DNA from: Comamonas testosteroni TK102
Lineage (GTDB): Bacteria; Pseudomonadota; Gammaproteobacteria; Burkholderiales; Burkholderiaceae_C
DNA: 64,000 nucleotides
Direction: 5' to 3'
Assembly (NCBI RefSeq): GCF_000739375.1
Contig: NZ_CP006704.1
Span: 2,542,001 to 2,606,000 of the forward strand
Part shown: one piece after another, positions 28,411 to 37,942 of the stretch
Layout of the letters: every line of letters begins with the position of its first letter
Position numbering within the stretch: position 1 is the stretch's first letter
Notes under the pieces: generated by a model
Told to the model about the DNA's origin: nothing
The model's input: only the letters and a program-made list of their open reading frames with translations
The model's database searches: none
Position numbers and translations under genes: made by a program

Positions 28411-29583
28411 ATGCTTGCAAATGCACTCGATGGAGTCCGTGTCGTGGACTTGTCAAGAATTCTGGCTGGGCCATGGTGCACCCAGAATCTGGCTGATCTT
28501 GGCGCGAATGTCCTCAAGATCGAACGCCCTGAGACAGGGGACGATACCCGCAGCTGGGGGCCTCCTTTCGTGAGCACTCAAAGCGGTGAACAAGTGGCCG
28601 CATACTTCCTCTCATGCAATCGCGGCAAGCAATCCGTCACGCTGGATTTTTCGCGAGAGCCTGAGAAAGCCTGGCTGCTGCGCCAGATCCAGGATGCCGA
28701 CGTAGTGGTCGAAAACTACAAGGTCGGAACGCTGGCTCGCTATGGTCTTGACTACGACAGTTTAGTGCGTATCAACCCGGGACTGGTCTACCTGTCAGTC
28801 ACGGGGTTTGGACAGACCGGCCCGTTTGCGCAAAAGCCCGGATATGACTACATCTTCCAGGGCATGGGTGGTTTGATGAGCTACACAGGCATTGCCGATG
28901 GTGAAGCGGGGGCAGGCCCCTTGCGCACCGGCGTGGCCGTGGTGGATCTGATGACGGGAATGTATGCCACCAGCGCGGTGCTCGCGGCCTTGGTGCAGCG
29001 TGGACGCTCCGGGCTGGGTCAGCACCTTGATATCGCACTGCTGGATGTAGCGGTGGCGATGAATGCCAATCAGGGAGCCAACTTTCTGGTTTCCGGTGAG
29101 ACGCCGGCGCGCATCGGCAATATGCACCCCAATCTCGCGCCCTATGAAGTCTTTGAATGCAGCGATGGCCACATCATCTTGGCAATAGGCAACGACACTC
29201 AGTTTTCGGCCTTTTGCAAGCTCATTAAGAGTGAATGGCATTTACAGCCCGAATTTGCGACAAATGCGGACCGGCTGATGAATCTGGCGCAACTCAGGCC
29301 TCTGCTGCGTGCGGTACTGAAGTGCTGGCAAGCCTCCGCCCTGGGGCGCGCGCTTGACGCCAGCGGCATCTCCTGGGGGAACATCAACAGCCTCGAGCAG
29401 GTGTTTCAGCACCCTCAGGTGATTCATCGCCAGATGCTCCAGACCGTCGAGCACCCCGAACTGGGCTCGCTTCAGCTCGTGCGCAACCCCATGCTCCCAC
29501 CGAGCGCCGGCAAAGCAGTATCTCCGCCGCCCACCTTGGGACTGCCCGTCATCACAGCGGCCACTGCTTCCTTTTCAGCCTGA
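28411..29583 (+). CDS. family III CoA-transferase (CaiB/BaiF)
   Basis: 390 residues. The N-terminal signature is ANALDGVRVVDLSRILAGPW with CTQNLADLGANVLKIERP. The catalytic aspartate is expected in GYDYIFQGMGGLMSYTG, followed by GPLRTGVAVVDLMTGMYAT. This family transfers CoA between carboxylic acids (formyl-CoA, carnitine, succinyl-benzylsuccinate types). I chose ATG 28411, with TGGAG about seven bases upstream, since the conserved domain starts at once. A 137-base gap precedes it. It would activate the starting acid, probably at the expense of succinyl-CoA or another CoA ester of the pathway, giving the cluster a second, independent CoA-transfer step. Confidence 0.93.
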   Translation: MLANALDGVRVVDLSRILAGPWCTQNLADLGANVLKIERPETGDDTRSWGPPFVSTQSGEQVAAYFLSCNRGKQSVTLDFSREPEKAWLLRQIQDADVVVENYKVGTLARYGLDYDSLVRINPGLVYLSVTGFGQTGPFAQKPGYDYIFQGMGGLMSYTGIADGEAGAGPLRTGVAVVDLMTGMYATSAVLAALVQRGRSGLGQHLDIALLDVAVAMNANQGANFLVSGETPARIGNMHPNLAPYEVFECSDGHIILAIGNDTQFSAFCKLIKSEWHLQPEFATNADRLMNLAQLRPLLRAVLKCWQASALGRALDASGISWGNINSLEQVFQHPQVIHRQMLQTVEHPELGSLQLVRNPMLPPSAGKAVSPPPTLGLPVITAATASFSA

Positions 29584-29654
29584 ATTCCGGCCGACAACTG
29601 ATGCCGATACTGACCAAAGCATCTGATCTTGCATTTGTACAACAGGAGACGTGA

Positions 29655-30632
29655 ATGAAGCCTTTGAAGTCCCTGCTCGCCCTGGCCCTGGGTCTTGGCG
29701 CCATGTCCATGGCTCAGGCTGCCGGCGCCACTTCCTATCCGGATCGCACCATACGGCTGCTCGTCCCCTACGCCGTGGGCGGCGCGACCGATGTCATCGG
29801 GCGCGTGATGGCGCGCTATCTTGGTGAGGCGCTCGGACAATCCATCGTCGTGGAAAACAAGCCTGGAGCCGGGGGAAGCACGGGGTCGCAGTACGCTTCC
29901 AAGCAGCCTGCCGACGGCTACACATTGGTCATGATGGTGGAGAGCTCACATGCAGTGAATCCCAATGTCTATGCCAAGCCTGCCTACGATGCGGTGAAAG
30001 ACTTCACGCCTATCACCAATATTGCCAATGTGCCAGGCGTGATGGTGGTAAATGTTTCGTCGCCGTACAAGACGGCTCAGGATGTGATCGATGAAGCCAG
30101 AAAGGCGCCCGCCAGCCTGAACTATGGCTCGTCGGGCAATGGCGGGCTGAGTCATCTGAGCGGCGCCTTGTTCGGCCATACCACCAGGACCCAGATCACC
30201 CATGTTCCCTACAAGGGCCTGGGCCCCGCACTCAACGATCTGATCGCCGGCCAGATTGACGTGGTATTTGACAACATGCCCTCATCGGGTGGCCTGATCG
30301 CAGGCAATCAGCTGCGCGCCCTGGCGGTCTCCAGTCCCAAGCGTCTGGCCAATCTGCCCAACGTACCTACCTATGCTGAAGTTGGACTGCAGCCCATGAA
30401 CGATATGTCCTGGTACGGGCTGGGTGCACCTGCCGGGCTGGATGCAGCGGTGTTGAACAAGCTGAGCGTTGCTGCCAGGACCGCGTTACAGAATCCTGAA
30501 CTGATCAAGACGATAGAACAGCAAGGCGCGGTGGTCGATTACCAATCGCCACAGCAGTTTCGCGACACGGTAGAACGGGCCAACAAGGCATGGGCCAAGC
30601 TCATCAAGGACATCGGCTTCAAGAAACTCTGA
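29655..30632 (+). CDS. Bug-type (tripartite tricarboxylate) periplasmic solute receptor
   Basis: 325 residues with signal peptide (MKPLKSLLALALGLGAMSMA, cleavage after AQA). Family motifs are RLLVPYAVGGATDVIGRVM, VVENKPGAGGSTG, DGYTLVMM and HVPYKGLGPALNDLIAG. It has a good AGGAG before the ATG. It is the second Bug receptor of the cluster, between the CaiB-type CoA-transferase and the crotonase genes. Two different binding proteins suggest that more than one related acid is sensed or imported. Transporter subunits must be elsewhere. Confidence 0.93.
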   Translation: MKPLKSLLALALGLGAMSMAQAAGATSYPDRTIRLLVPYAVGGATDVIGRVMARYLGEALGQSIVVENKPGAGGSTGSQYASKQPADGYTLVMMVESSHAVNPNVYAKPAYDAVKDFTPITNIANVPGVMVVNVSSPYKTAQDVIDEARKAPASLNYGSSGNGGLSHLSGALFGHTTRTQITHVPYKGLGPALNDLIAGQIDVVFDNMPSSGGLIAGNQLRALAVSSPKRLANLPNVPTYAEVGLQPMNDMSWYGLGAPAGLDAAVLNKLSVAARTALQNPELIKTIEQQGAVVDYQSPQQFRDTVERANKAWAKLIKDIGFKKL

Positions 30633-30642
30633 CAGGACAACC

Positions 30643-31416
30643 ATGTATTCGCAAGTCACCTATCTCACCTCGACCACCGCAGTGCTGTCCATCACGGACG
30701 CCGGCGTTCTCAACGTGTTGAGCACTCCCGTCATCCAGGGCCTGATCCAGAGGCTCAGCGAACTGGCGGAAAACAAAGAGCTGCATTGTCTTGTGCTGAG
30801 AGGCTCGGGCTCGCGGGCTTTCGTCGCGGGAGCCGACATCAAGGAGCTGGCTAGCCTGAATGCCGGTACCGGGCGCGCCTTCATCAGCGGTCTGCGCGAT
30901 CTCTGCAATGCCGTACGGCACTTCCCGGTGCCCGTCATCGTACGCCTGGAGGGACATACTCTTGGTGGAGGCTTGGAGCTGGCGATGGCTGGCGATTTGC
31001 GAATCGCCGCCGATAACGCCGTTGTTGGCATGCCCGAGGTGAAGGTTGGAATCCCATCGGTGATCCATGCCGCTATGTTGCCGGCCCAGATCGGCACAAC
31101 GCGCGCTGCCTGGCTATTGCTGACCGGAGAGAACATTCCGGCGGCTCAAGCGCGGGAGTGGGGCCTGATCAACGAATGCGTCCCTCAGGAGAAGCTGGAT
31201 GAGCGCATTCTGGAGGTGGCCGCCGGACTGTCGGAAATCGGCCCGATGGTACTCAGGCAGCAAAAGAAACTGCTGCGCCGCTGGGAGCGCATGGCACTGG
31301 ATGCAGCGGTTGATGACAGCATTGCCGAGTTCGGCGCGGCTTTCCAGACCGGCGAGCCACAGCAGCATATGAATGCTTTCTTGCGAAGAAAGGCCGAAAA
31401 GCAGGAATCCCGTTAG
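30643..31416 (+). CDS. enoyl-CoA hydratase/isomerase family protein
   Basis: 257-residue crotonase. The CoA and oxyanion-hole motifs are RAFVAGADIKELASL and LEGHTLGGGLELAMAGDLRIA. At the first catalytic Glu position family members read G-x-PE; here it is VGMPEVKVGIPS, so one Glu is retained. The second hydratase Glu position is not clearly present, leaving isomerase, hydratase or retro-Claisen activity open. Start is ten bases after the upstream receptor stop with AGGACA before the ATG. It is the last gene of the rightward CoA-ester cluster. Confidence 0.9.
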   Translation: MYSQVTYLTSTTAVLSITDAGVLNVLSTPVIQGLIQRLSELAENKELHCLVLRGSGSRAFVAGADIKELASLNAGTGRAFISGLRDLCNAVRHFPVPVIVRLEGHTLGGGLELAMAGDLRIAADNAVVGMPEVKVGIPSVIHAAMLPAQIGTTRAAWLLLTGENIPAAQAREWGLINECVPQEKLDERILEVAAGLSEIGPMVLRQQKKLLRRWERMALDAAVDDSIAEFGAAFQTGEPQQHMNAFLRRKAEKQESR

Positions 31417-31595
31417 GTCTTCGCCATTCAGCTGCTGAGTCATGCCTGACTCGCAAAGGCTGAAGCCTGCCGGCAGCGGCCTGTTGGCTGAAATATTGGC
31501 TGAATCTCAGCGGCACAAGCCTGTGCCCGACTCTGCGGCAGTGGCTTCAGATCAGGCACTGTGGCTGCAGGCCGCTCGGGCTGAATCTGGCACTG

Positions 31596-34145
31596 CTACC
31601 AGGTATGCGCATAGCTGATTCGAACGACGGTGCCAGCTACCGGAAGGCGGCTGGTGTTGTTGTTGCTTCGAAGCAGCTGGCTGTACAGCGGGAAGTAGTT
31701 GCGGTTGAACAAATTCTCCACGCCCAGTGAGACGCGGTTCTTCGGGTCGATTTTCCACTGGCTGATCAAATCTACTGTGGTGTAGCCCTTGGTGTCGTAG
31801 CGGCCGAAGCTTGTCTTGCCGTCCAGGCGATAGTCTCTGGAGGCATAGGAGGTGGCCTGGACTCGATGGCTCCAACTGGCACTGGGGCGATATTCCACGT
31901 ATGCGGTCAGTTTGAGGGGCGGAATGCGGTAGCCCGTCATGCTTTGATAGGAGCTTGCACCCTGTGGGAGCTCGCGCCCTTTCATCCAGGTGAGACTGCC
32001 GCCGCTGGTCCAGCGGTCATCGTCGCTGAAATAGTCCAGGCTGGCTTCGAGTCCATGGATTTTTTCCTTGGTTCGCAGGAGTGTGAGGCCGTTGTTGAAG
32101 CTTTGCACGGCACCGAGGTCGGACTGCGATTGAAAGGCTCCCAGGTTGGCGATGACATTCGAGAACTTCCCGCGCCAGCCAATCTCTACGGTGTCGGTTT
32201 TGACGGCCTGCAGATTGGAGTTGCCGATGTTGAAGCCTGCCGTGGCATTGCGCACCACGACCCCGATGTCCGGCAGCTCGAAACCCTGGCTGTATGAGGC
32301 ATAGAGTTCATGTTCCTTGGCCGGTGTGAAAACCGTGCCCAGGTTATAGGTCCACGAGCCATATTTCACGGTACCGCCTGCCACGGTTTGGGGGCTCGGC
32401 AGCTTTGATTGCGACAAAGGGCTGAAGTCGCTGAAGCTGGCTTGGGCGCGGTCGTAGCGGGCACCGCCTTCCACGGACCACTTGTCGCTGAATTTGTGCT
32501 GCAGCTGGGCAAAGGTGCCAATGCTGCGCGTGGTGACCGGCGGCATATAGATCAGGCGGCCGATCTTGTTGAACACCAGTCCTTTGCTGGCGTCATAGGC
32601 TTTGGGATCAAAGATATCGATCGGCATGTCGGTGCGCTCGTGATTGAAGTCCGCGCCCCAGATCAGCAAGGAATTTTTCTCCTGTCCCAGCGGCGTCTTG
32701 ATGGTCAGGCGTCCACCGAAGACATCGGAGTTCTGCATCGATTGATCGACGTTGGCACCCCGAACCGCGACGGCTCGGGCGTCGAAGGGCGCAAAGCGCG
32801 TGTAGAAATCCCGGTAGTAGAGCTGAGCCGCGAGGGTGCTGCCTGCGAGATCGCGATTCTCGTAGTCAAGTCCCAGCATGGTGTTCTTGATCTGGTTCTG
32901 GTCTGCAAGCACCAGACCTTTGATCGGCCTGGCGGCAGCCGTGCCGGCAGGCAGGCGCGCCACCGAGGGGTCGGATGCATAGTCGGTGTCCTGGCTGGCG
33001 TTGTAGTGGCTCGCCGAGAACTGCAGCCGTTGATTTGCATCCAGCTTGAAGCCAATCTTGGCCGATGCGTTATAGATGTTGGAGTCGAACAAGTCTCCCT
33101 GGCTAGGCTCCGGGGCGATGCGGTTTCCCTTGGCATCGAATGAGCCGCCTGCCTGTTTGGCGCCCAGGCTGACCGAATAGTCGACGACGTCGCCGCCGCC
33201 CGACAGGTAATGCTGGACTTCGGCTCCAAGCCCTGCTGCCTTGGGCCTGAACAGCGGTGACGATCCGGTCACCACTGTCTCGGCCTTGGTCTCACCGGGG
33301 GGGCGCTTGGTGCGCACGGAGACGATGCCGCCTGCGGCACCACTTCCATAGATGGCGCTGCTGCCGCGCAGCACCTCGATCTGCTCGATGTCGGCAGGAT
33401 TGATGTTGGCGAGGTTTCGGGAGGAGTCTCGGTTGGTGTTCAGTGGAACACCGTCGACCAGAATCAGCATATTCCGCCCGCGCAGTGTCTGACCATAGTC
33501 CGTGATGGTGTGGCTGGAGTCGGCCATGCCCGGAACCACCTTGCTGAGCATGGTGGCCAGGCTGTCGGAGCCTTGCCGAAGCTGTTGAACTTCTTCGCCT
33601 TCGAGCAGGCTGATCTGACGTGCCGGGGCCACGAGATTATTCTGGGTACGAGCTGTCACCGTAACGGCGGCAAGCTCCGGTGCGCCTGACTGGTCTGCGG
33701 ATGCGGAGGCGTCGCTCCGAGGTGTGGAGGACGCCGTAGCCGCCTTGGCAGCCGGTGCAGCTTCCAGTGCGTAGTTGCCCGCGCCCAGCCGGCGGACATG
33801 CAGCCCCGAGCTTTCCAGCAAGCGCGCAAAGCCGCTATCGATGGTTTGGGGGCCCGACAGACCGGGGGTGCGCAGATTCTTGAGCAGGTCCGGGTCCATG
33901 CTGAGGTTGATGCCTGCCTGAGCGGCAAACTCCATCAGTGCGGGACCGAGCAGGCCGGCGGAGATCTGATAGGTCTGCTGCGCGGGACGGGCAATGGGCT
34001 CTGCCGCGTACGTCGCAGGCGCGTACAGGCCCAGGGTCGCGGTGCCAAGGGCAGCGACCAGAGCGCCTTTGACGGCAAGGGTGACCGGATGCAGCGGCAC
34101 CGCAAGAGAATTTGTGTGGGAGTGCGGCGAGCGCAGTGCAGGCAT
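31596..34145 (-). CDS. TonB-dependent siderophore receptor with FecA-type signalling domain
   Basis: 849-residue outer-membrane receptor. A signal peptide is followed by an STN domain (YQISAGLLGPALMEFAAQAG to about residue 115), which passes the iron signal to FecR. A short linker contains the likely TonB box (AAVTVTA). The plug domain has QLRQGSDSLATMLSKVVPG and EQIEVLRGSSAIYGSGAAGG. The barrel ends in the aromatic-terminal VVRISYAHTW. With fecI and fecR directly upstream this is a complete surface-signalling iron uptake set. The siderophore cannot be named from sequence. GAGGA precedes the ATG. Confidence 0.93.
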   Translation of the reverse strand: MPALRSPHSHTNSLAVPLHPVTLAVKGALVAALGTATLGLYAPATYAAEPIARPAQQTYQISAGLLGPALMEFAAQAGINLSMDPDLLKNLRTPGLSGPQTIDSGFARLLESSGLHVRRLGAGNYALEAAPAAKAATASSTPRSDASASADQSGAPELAAVTVTARTQNNLVAPARQISLLEGEEVQQLRQGSDSLATMLSKVVPGMADSSHTITDYGQTLRGRNMLILVDGVPLNTNRDSSRNLANINPADIEQIEVLRGSSAIYGSGAAGGIVSVRTKRPPGETKAETVVTGSSPLFRPKAAGLGAEVQHYLSGGGDVVDYSVSLGAKQAGGSFDAKGNRIAPEPSQGDLFDSNIYNASAKIGFKLDANQRLQFSASHYNASQDTDYASDPSVARLPAGTAAARPIKGLVLADQNQIKNTMLGLDYENRDLAGSTLAAQLYYRDFYTRFAPFDARAVAVRGANVDQSMQNSDVFGGRLTIKTPLGQEKNSLLIWGADFNHERTDMPIDIFDPKAYDASKGLVFNKIGRLIYMPPVTTRSIGTFAQLQHKFSDKWSVEGGARYDRAQASFSDFSPLSQSKLPSPQTVAGGTVKYGSWTYNLGTVFTPAKEHELYASYSQGFELPDIGVVVRNATAGFNIGNSNLQAVKTDTVEIGWRGKFSNVIANLGAFQSQSDLGAVQSFNNGLTLLRTKEKIHGLEASLDYFSDDDRWTSGGSLTWMKGRELPQGASSYQSMTGYRIPPLKLTAYVEYRPSASWSHRVQATSYASRDYRLDGKTSFGRYDTKGYTTVDLISQWKIDPKNRVSLGVENLFNRNYFPLYSQLLRSNNNTSRLPVAGTVVRISYAHTW

Positions 34146-34285
34146 GTTTTCAGTCCTCGTTGGCTGTCAATGAATGGGTCTTGATGTGCTTGACAGGCGA
34201 GCTGGAAAAACCGGACAGTGATGAGATAAAAAATTTGCGCTCCTGTCCGGGAACCATCGATACCGGACGGTGCAGCAGAGCCGCC

Positions 34286-35239
34286 TCAGGAGGATGTGAC
34301 CGTCACCCAGTAAGCGGTGCGCTCTTGGGTGCGTATGGGGAGGGCCTGCGTCAGCAGCTCCAGAATGCGGTCCGTGTCGCGTAGCTGGAATACGCCGGAG
34401 ACGCGTAGTTCGGCGACGCCGGGGTCGCATTGCAGGACCCCCAGGCGGTAGCGTTGCAACTCCGCCAGGAATTCGACCAGGCGCATGCTGTGCGCATGCA
34501 GGACGCCTCGGGTCCAGGCGTCTGCATGGGATGGCAGCGGGGTGACGGTGCCTGGATTGCGGACATCGAAGCTCACTTGCTGGCCAGCTTGCACGACCAG
34601 AGTCTGCGTGGAGTGGCTGGGCATCACCTGGACCGCTCCTTGCAGAACGGACAGCGTCGTGCTTTGCGCATGCTTGCGCACGATGAATCTGGTGCCCAGC
34701 GCCTTTAGTTCACCATCGCTTGTTTGGACGATGAACGGCAGGGCCTGGTAGGCGCTCGTGTGCGAGGTCTCCACCAGAATTTCACCTGCGTAGTGATGAA
34801 GCCGACGTGCTTCGCTGTCGAACCGTGCGCTGATGGCAGAGGCGGTGTTCAGCAGTACATGGCTGTTGTCTGCCAGTGTCACCTCGCGTGTCTCGCCCGT
34901 GGCTGTCCTGAAGTCCGCATGCCATATCTGCCATGGCAGATAGCGGTATGAGAACCAGCCCAGCATGGGAGTCGCCAAGGCAAGTGCCGTCGCGCGTAGC
35001 ATATGCCGGCGATTTCCGGCTGAGCGTGGACGATCGAGTACGGCCATGCCAACTGCCGGGGGGACGCTGTCCATGCGAAATTGCAGCTGCTCGATGCGCT
35101 GCCAGATTTGCTCGTGCCTCGCACTTAGCTTGCGCCAGCGGGCAAGCTCGGCATTCTCCGTTTCGCTGAAGTCCGAGGCATGTCGGCGAGCCAGCCATTG
35201 GGCTGCTTCATCCAGTAGGCGGGTATCTGTTGCAGGCAT
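34286..35239 (-). CDS. fecR: FecR-family anti-sigma / sigma regulator
   Basis: 317 residues. The N-terminal cytoplasmic domain has EAAQWLARRHASDFSETE followed by LARWRKLSARHEQIWQ, the standard FecR start that binds the ECF sigma factor. One membrane helix lies near residues 83-100 (LRATALALATPMLGWFSY). The periplasmic FecR domain follows (TATGETREVTLADNSHVLLN, LKALGTRFIVR, QGAVQVMPSH) and a C-terminal STN-like segment contacts the receptor. It begins one base after the fecI stop, so it is co-translated. An imperfect GTCCGG/CCGGAC hairpin lies between it and the receptor gene. Confidence 0.93.
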   Translation of the reverse strand: MPATDTRLLDEAAQWLARRHASDFSETENAELARWRKLSARHEQIWQRIEQLQFRMDSVPPAVGMAVLDRPRSAGNRRHMLRATALALATPMLGWFSYRYLPWQIWHADFRTATGETREVTLADNSHVLLNTASAISARFDSEARRLHHYAGEILVETSHTSAYQALPFIVQTSDGELKALGTRFIVRKHAQSTTLSVLQGAVQVMPSHSTQTLVVQAGQQVSFDVRNPGTVTPLPSHADAWTRGVLHAHSMRLVEFLAELQRYRLGVLQCDPGVAELRVSGVFQLRDTDRILELLTQALPIRTQERTAYWVTVTSS

Positions 35240-35240
35240 T

Positions 35241-35765
35241 TCAGCTATCCAGCATTACACGCAGGCATTGCCGGAAGCCCTGCGCCATATAGCGGGTGAC
35301 CGTGCGCACACTCAATTGCATATGCGATGCAATCTCTTCGTAAGAGAGCCCTTCCAGCTGGGAAAGCAGAAATGTGGTGCGAACTTTGGCCGGCAGCTCG
35401 CCGAGCAACTGATCCAGCTCCTCCAGAGTCTCCAGCAGGATGGCGCGAGCCTCGGCAGACAGTGCTGTTTCTTCGGGCAGCAGATGCAGGGATGCCAGAT
35501 AGGCCTGCTCAAGCGACCTGCGTTCCAGGTGATTGATCATCAAGCGCCTGGCGACTGTGGTCAGATAGGCTTTGGGCTCGCGGATGTCCTCGATGGCTTG
35601 CGATTTTGCAGTCGCCCAGATGCGCGTGAATGTGTCCTGAGCGATGTCTGCTGCATCGTGACGATTGCCCAGCTTGCGCTGCAGCCAGGCGGTCAGCCAG
35701 CGGTTGTGCAGTGTGTAAATGCTGCCAAGTGCGTCACTGGCGATGCTGTTGGCAGGGGATGACAC
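35241..35765 (-). CDS. fecI: FecI-like ECF sigma factor
   Basis: 174 residues. Region 2 includes YTLHNRWLTAWLQRKLGN and ADIAQDTFTRIWA; region 4 includes LPAKVRTTFLLSQLEGLSYEEIA and HMQLSVRTVTRYMAQG. It directs RNA polymerase to the receptor gene when the siderophore is bound. I take GTG at 35765 as start. The ATG at 35822 is in frame but lies inside the Fur-box-like site, and the extra 19 residues are not like FecI proteins. Expected to be repressed by Fur with iron and coupled to fecR by a one-base gap. Confidence 0.88.
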   Translation of the reverse strand: MSSPANSIASDALGSIYTLHNRWLTAWLQRKLGNRHDAADIAQDTFTRIWATAKSQAIEDIREPKAYLTTVARRLMINHLERRSLEQAYLASLHLLPEETALSAEARAILLETLEELDQLLGELPAKVRTTFLLSQLEGLSYEEIASHMQLSVRTVTRYMAQGFRQCLRVMLDS

Positions 35766-35806
35766 AGGAATCTCTCGGGATTGGAAATCCGCTGATTCTA
35801 CACAAA

Positions 35807-35821
35807 TGATACCCATTCTCA
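35807..35821. promoter_or_regulatory. Fur-box-like operator upstream of fecI
   Basis: TGATACCCATTCTCA matches the 7-1-7 Fur consensus (TGATAAT-N-ATTATCA) at 11 of 14 positions. It lies about 42 bases upstream of the fecI GTG start. This position and the iron-uptake genes downstream support iron-dependent repression. Confidence 0.65.
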
Positions 35822-35919
35822 TTCATTGGGGCTTGCCAGGCTAACAGAGGCTGGTGTTTGAGTGTGCAGACAAGCGGTGGCGACGAATGGGCTCAGCGCA
35901 TGAAGCAGTGGGCGCAGCG

Positions 35920-36849
35920 TCAAGCCAGATCATCCGACGTGGCTATATGCGCTCTCAAGGCTTCTAGGAACTGGGTCTCGGCAAGCTGTCGATCTGCGCC
36001 CCTGCGTAGCGCGACGTACATATTGAGGTGAACGGCTGGTTCGGTCAGCATCGCAATGTTCAAGCCGTGCTGCTGGCATTCCTCCCTCATGAAAGAGGGG
36101 ATGACCGCGTTGCCCAGACCCGCTTTCACCATGGCAATCATGGTGCCCAGAAAATTCATTTCTGCCCGCTCATCCTGGCTGGCCTTGGCGCTGGGAAGGT
36201 GCTTGTCAATCAAGGCCTGAATCGGGTTGGAGATCGGCAGAGCGATCATGGGCAGGCCATCCAGAGATTTCCAGCTGCGGCTCTGGATCGGTTTGCTGCG
36301 CCGCCTCTCGCCCGGGCTGATGCTCATGAGCCGGAACCGGCACACCGACTCTCTGAGCAGGCCTGCGGCTGGTTTCACAAAAAAGGCCATACCCATATTG
36401 GCATGTCCTTCCAGAACGGCTTGCCGAACGGTATCGAGGCTGCCATCCATGACCTGGATTCGTACTTCGGGATGCTTGCGTGCAAATTCGGCAACAACCT
36501 TCGGTAATAGGCAGGTGGCGATCACAGGCGTCGCAGCAATCGTCAGGGTCGACCGAGAGGCCGAGGAGCTGCCCTGCAAGGCCAGACCCAGTTGCCGCAG
36601 TTCCGTCACTACCCTCTCGGCATAGGGCTGCAGCAGCCGGCCTGCGTCGGTCAATGTCACTGCGCGTGTGGTTCGCTCGAACAGCCTGACTCCCAACTGG
36701 CGCTCCAGTTCCTTGACCAGCATGCTCACTCCCGACGGAGACAGGTGGATGCGCTCTGCCGCCGCAGCAAAGCTGCCGCACTTGCATATCTCGAGAAACG
36801 CCTGCAGTTGACGGCTCCCGACATTAATCAGCTTTACTGATGAATTCAC
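35920..36849 (-). CDS. LysR-type regulator, divergent from the Bug/FAD monooxygenase pair
   Basis: 309 residues. Helix-turn-helix LQAFLEICKCGSFAAAAERIHLSPSGVSM-type sequence (residues about 15-45), then LVKELERQLGVRLFERTTRAV. Effector-binding domain from about 90. Start is taken as GTG 36849, with GGGA seven bases upstream; no ATG is available before the conserved helix. It is transcribed away from the Bug receptor gene, with only 68 bases between the two starts. That region contains a 14-bp inverted repeat suited to LysR binding. It is therefore the likely activator of the monooxygenase operon. Confidence 0.9.
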   Translation of the reverse strand: MNSSVKLINVGSRQLQAFLEICKCGSFAAAAERIHLSPSGVSMLVKELERQLGVRLFERTTRAVTLTDAGRLLQPYAERVVTELRQLGLALQGSSSASRSTLTIAATPVIATCLLPKVVAEFARKHPEVRIQVMDGSLDTVRQAVLEGHANMGMAFFVKPAAGLLRESVCRFRLMSISPGERRRSKPIQSRSWKSLDGLPMIALPISNPIQALIDKHLPSAKASQDERAEMNFLGTMIAMVKAGLGNAVIPSFMREECQQHGLNIAMLTEPAVHLNMYVALRRGADRQLAETQFLEALRAHIATSDDLA

Positions 36850-36862
36850 CAAAAATTCCCGT

Positions 36863-36876
36863 TTGATTCAAATCAA
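36863..36876. promoter_or_regulatory. candidate LysR operator
   Basis: TTGATT-CA-AATCAA is a perfect inverted repeat in the 68-base gap between divergent lysR and Bug genes. It contains the T-N11-A spacing typical of LysR-type binding sites. Assigned from position and form only. Confidence 0.5.
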
Positions 36877-36917
36877 TGGACGCGGTGCAATTGCAGCACA
36901 AAACACAAGGAGACACC

Positions 36918-37919
36918 ATGCTTGCACCTTCTTCAGCAGGAGGCTTGCCCCTCAGCCGCCGCAAGGCTCTACTCACCGTGGCTGTCGCAGCAGCTGCGGG
37001 CTCCTGCGGGCTTTCGGCATTCGCGAATACGCAAGCTCCCGTGCGGCTGGTTGTGCCGTTCACGCCAGGCACAGGCATCGATCTGATTGCCCGGGTCATC
37101 GGTCCCAAGCTCTCGGAGCGCTTTCAGCGCCCCTTCATCGTGGACAACAAGCCTGGGGCCTCGGGCAATATCGGTACCCTGGAGGTAGTCCGGTCCACTC
37201 CCGACGGCGCGACTTTGCTTGTTACCGTGAATACGTTGGTGATGAATACCGAGCTCTACCCCAAGATGGGCTATAGCCCGGTTCGCGATCTCAGCGCCAT
37301 CAGCCAGACCAGCGTAGGTCAATTGGTGCTTGTCACGGGCTCTCAATCCAGGATCACGGATCTGAAGGAACTCATCGGCTATGCACAGAAAAATCCTGGC
37401 GTTCTGAACTATGGCTCGCCCGGTGCCGGAACCCCCCACCACCTGGCAACAGAGCTGCTCAAGAGCAAAGCCAGGATATCGCTCACACATGTCAGCTATC
37501 GCGGCACGGCCCCGGCCTTGACGGACTTGCTGGGCGGGCAGATTGATCTGATGTTTCTCCCTATCCACGTTGCTTTGCAGCACATCAAGGCAGGCAGGCT
37601 CCGTGCGCTTGCGATCAGTTCAGACACGACATCCCCGCTTCTGCCTCAGGTGCCCTCGCTGAGGAGTCTGAACCTGGGCGATATGAATGTGGACATGTGG
37701 TATGGCTTGCTGGGCCCCAAGGGACTGCCTCCCGAGTTTGTACGCAGCATCAACGAAGCCCTGAAGAGCATTCTTGCTCAGCCTGAAGTTGCCAAAGCAT
37801 TCGAGTCCCAGGGCATGACGCCCCAGCACAGCACTCCCCAAGCCTTCCAGGCCTTGATCGACGCCGATGCCAGGCGCTGGGGCAATCTCATCAAGACCCA
37901 GGGCATTACTGCCGAATAA
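36918..37919 (+). CDS. Bug-type solute receptor with possible Tat signal
   Basis: 333 residues. The leader contains LSRRKALLTVAVAAAAG, in which S-R-R-x-x-L resembles a twin-arginine motif, so export folded by Tat is possible. The mature part has RLVVPFTPGTGIDLIARVI, VDNKPGASGNIG and HVSYRGTAPALTDLLGGQ, typical of Bug/TctC. ATG 36918 with AAGGAG upstream is chosen; an earlier in-frame ATG lacks a ribosome site. It is followed after 23 bases by an FAD monooxygenase gene, so it probably binds the aromatic or related acid which that enzyme attacks. Confidence 0.92.
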   Translation: MLAPSSAGGLPLSRRKALLTVAVAAAAGSCGLSAFANTQAPVRLVVPFTPGTGIDLIARVIGPKLSERFQRPFIVDNKPGASGNIGTLEVVRSTPDGATLLVTVNTLVMNTELYPKMGYSPVRDLSAISQTSVGQLVLVTGSQSRITDLKELIGYAQKNPGVLNYGSPGAGTPHHLATELLKSKARISLTHVSYRGTAPALTDLLGGQIDLMFLPIHVALQHIKAGRLRALAISSDTTSPLLPQVPSLRSLNLGDMNVDMWYGLLGPKGLPPEFVRSINEALKSILAQPEVAKAFESQGMTPQHSTPQAFQALIDADARRWGNLIKTQGITAE

Positions 37920-37942
37920 GCCAGCCATAACAAGAAGATCAA

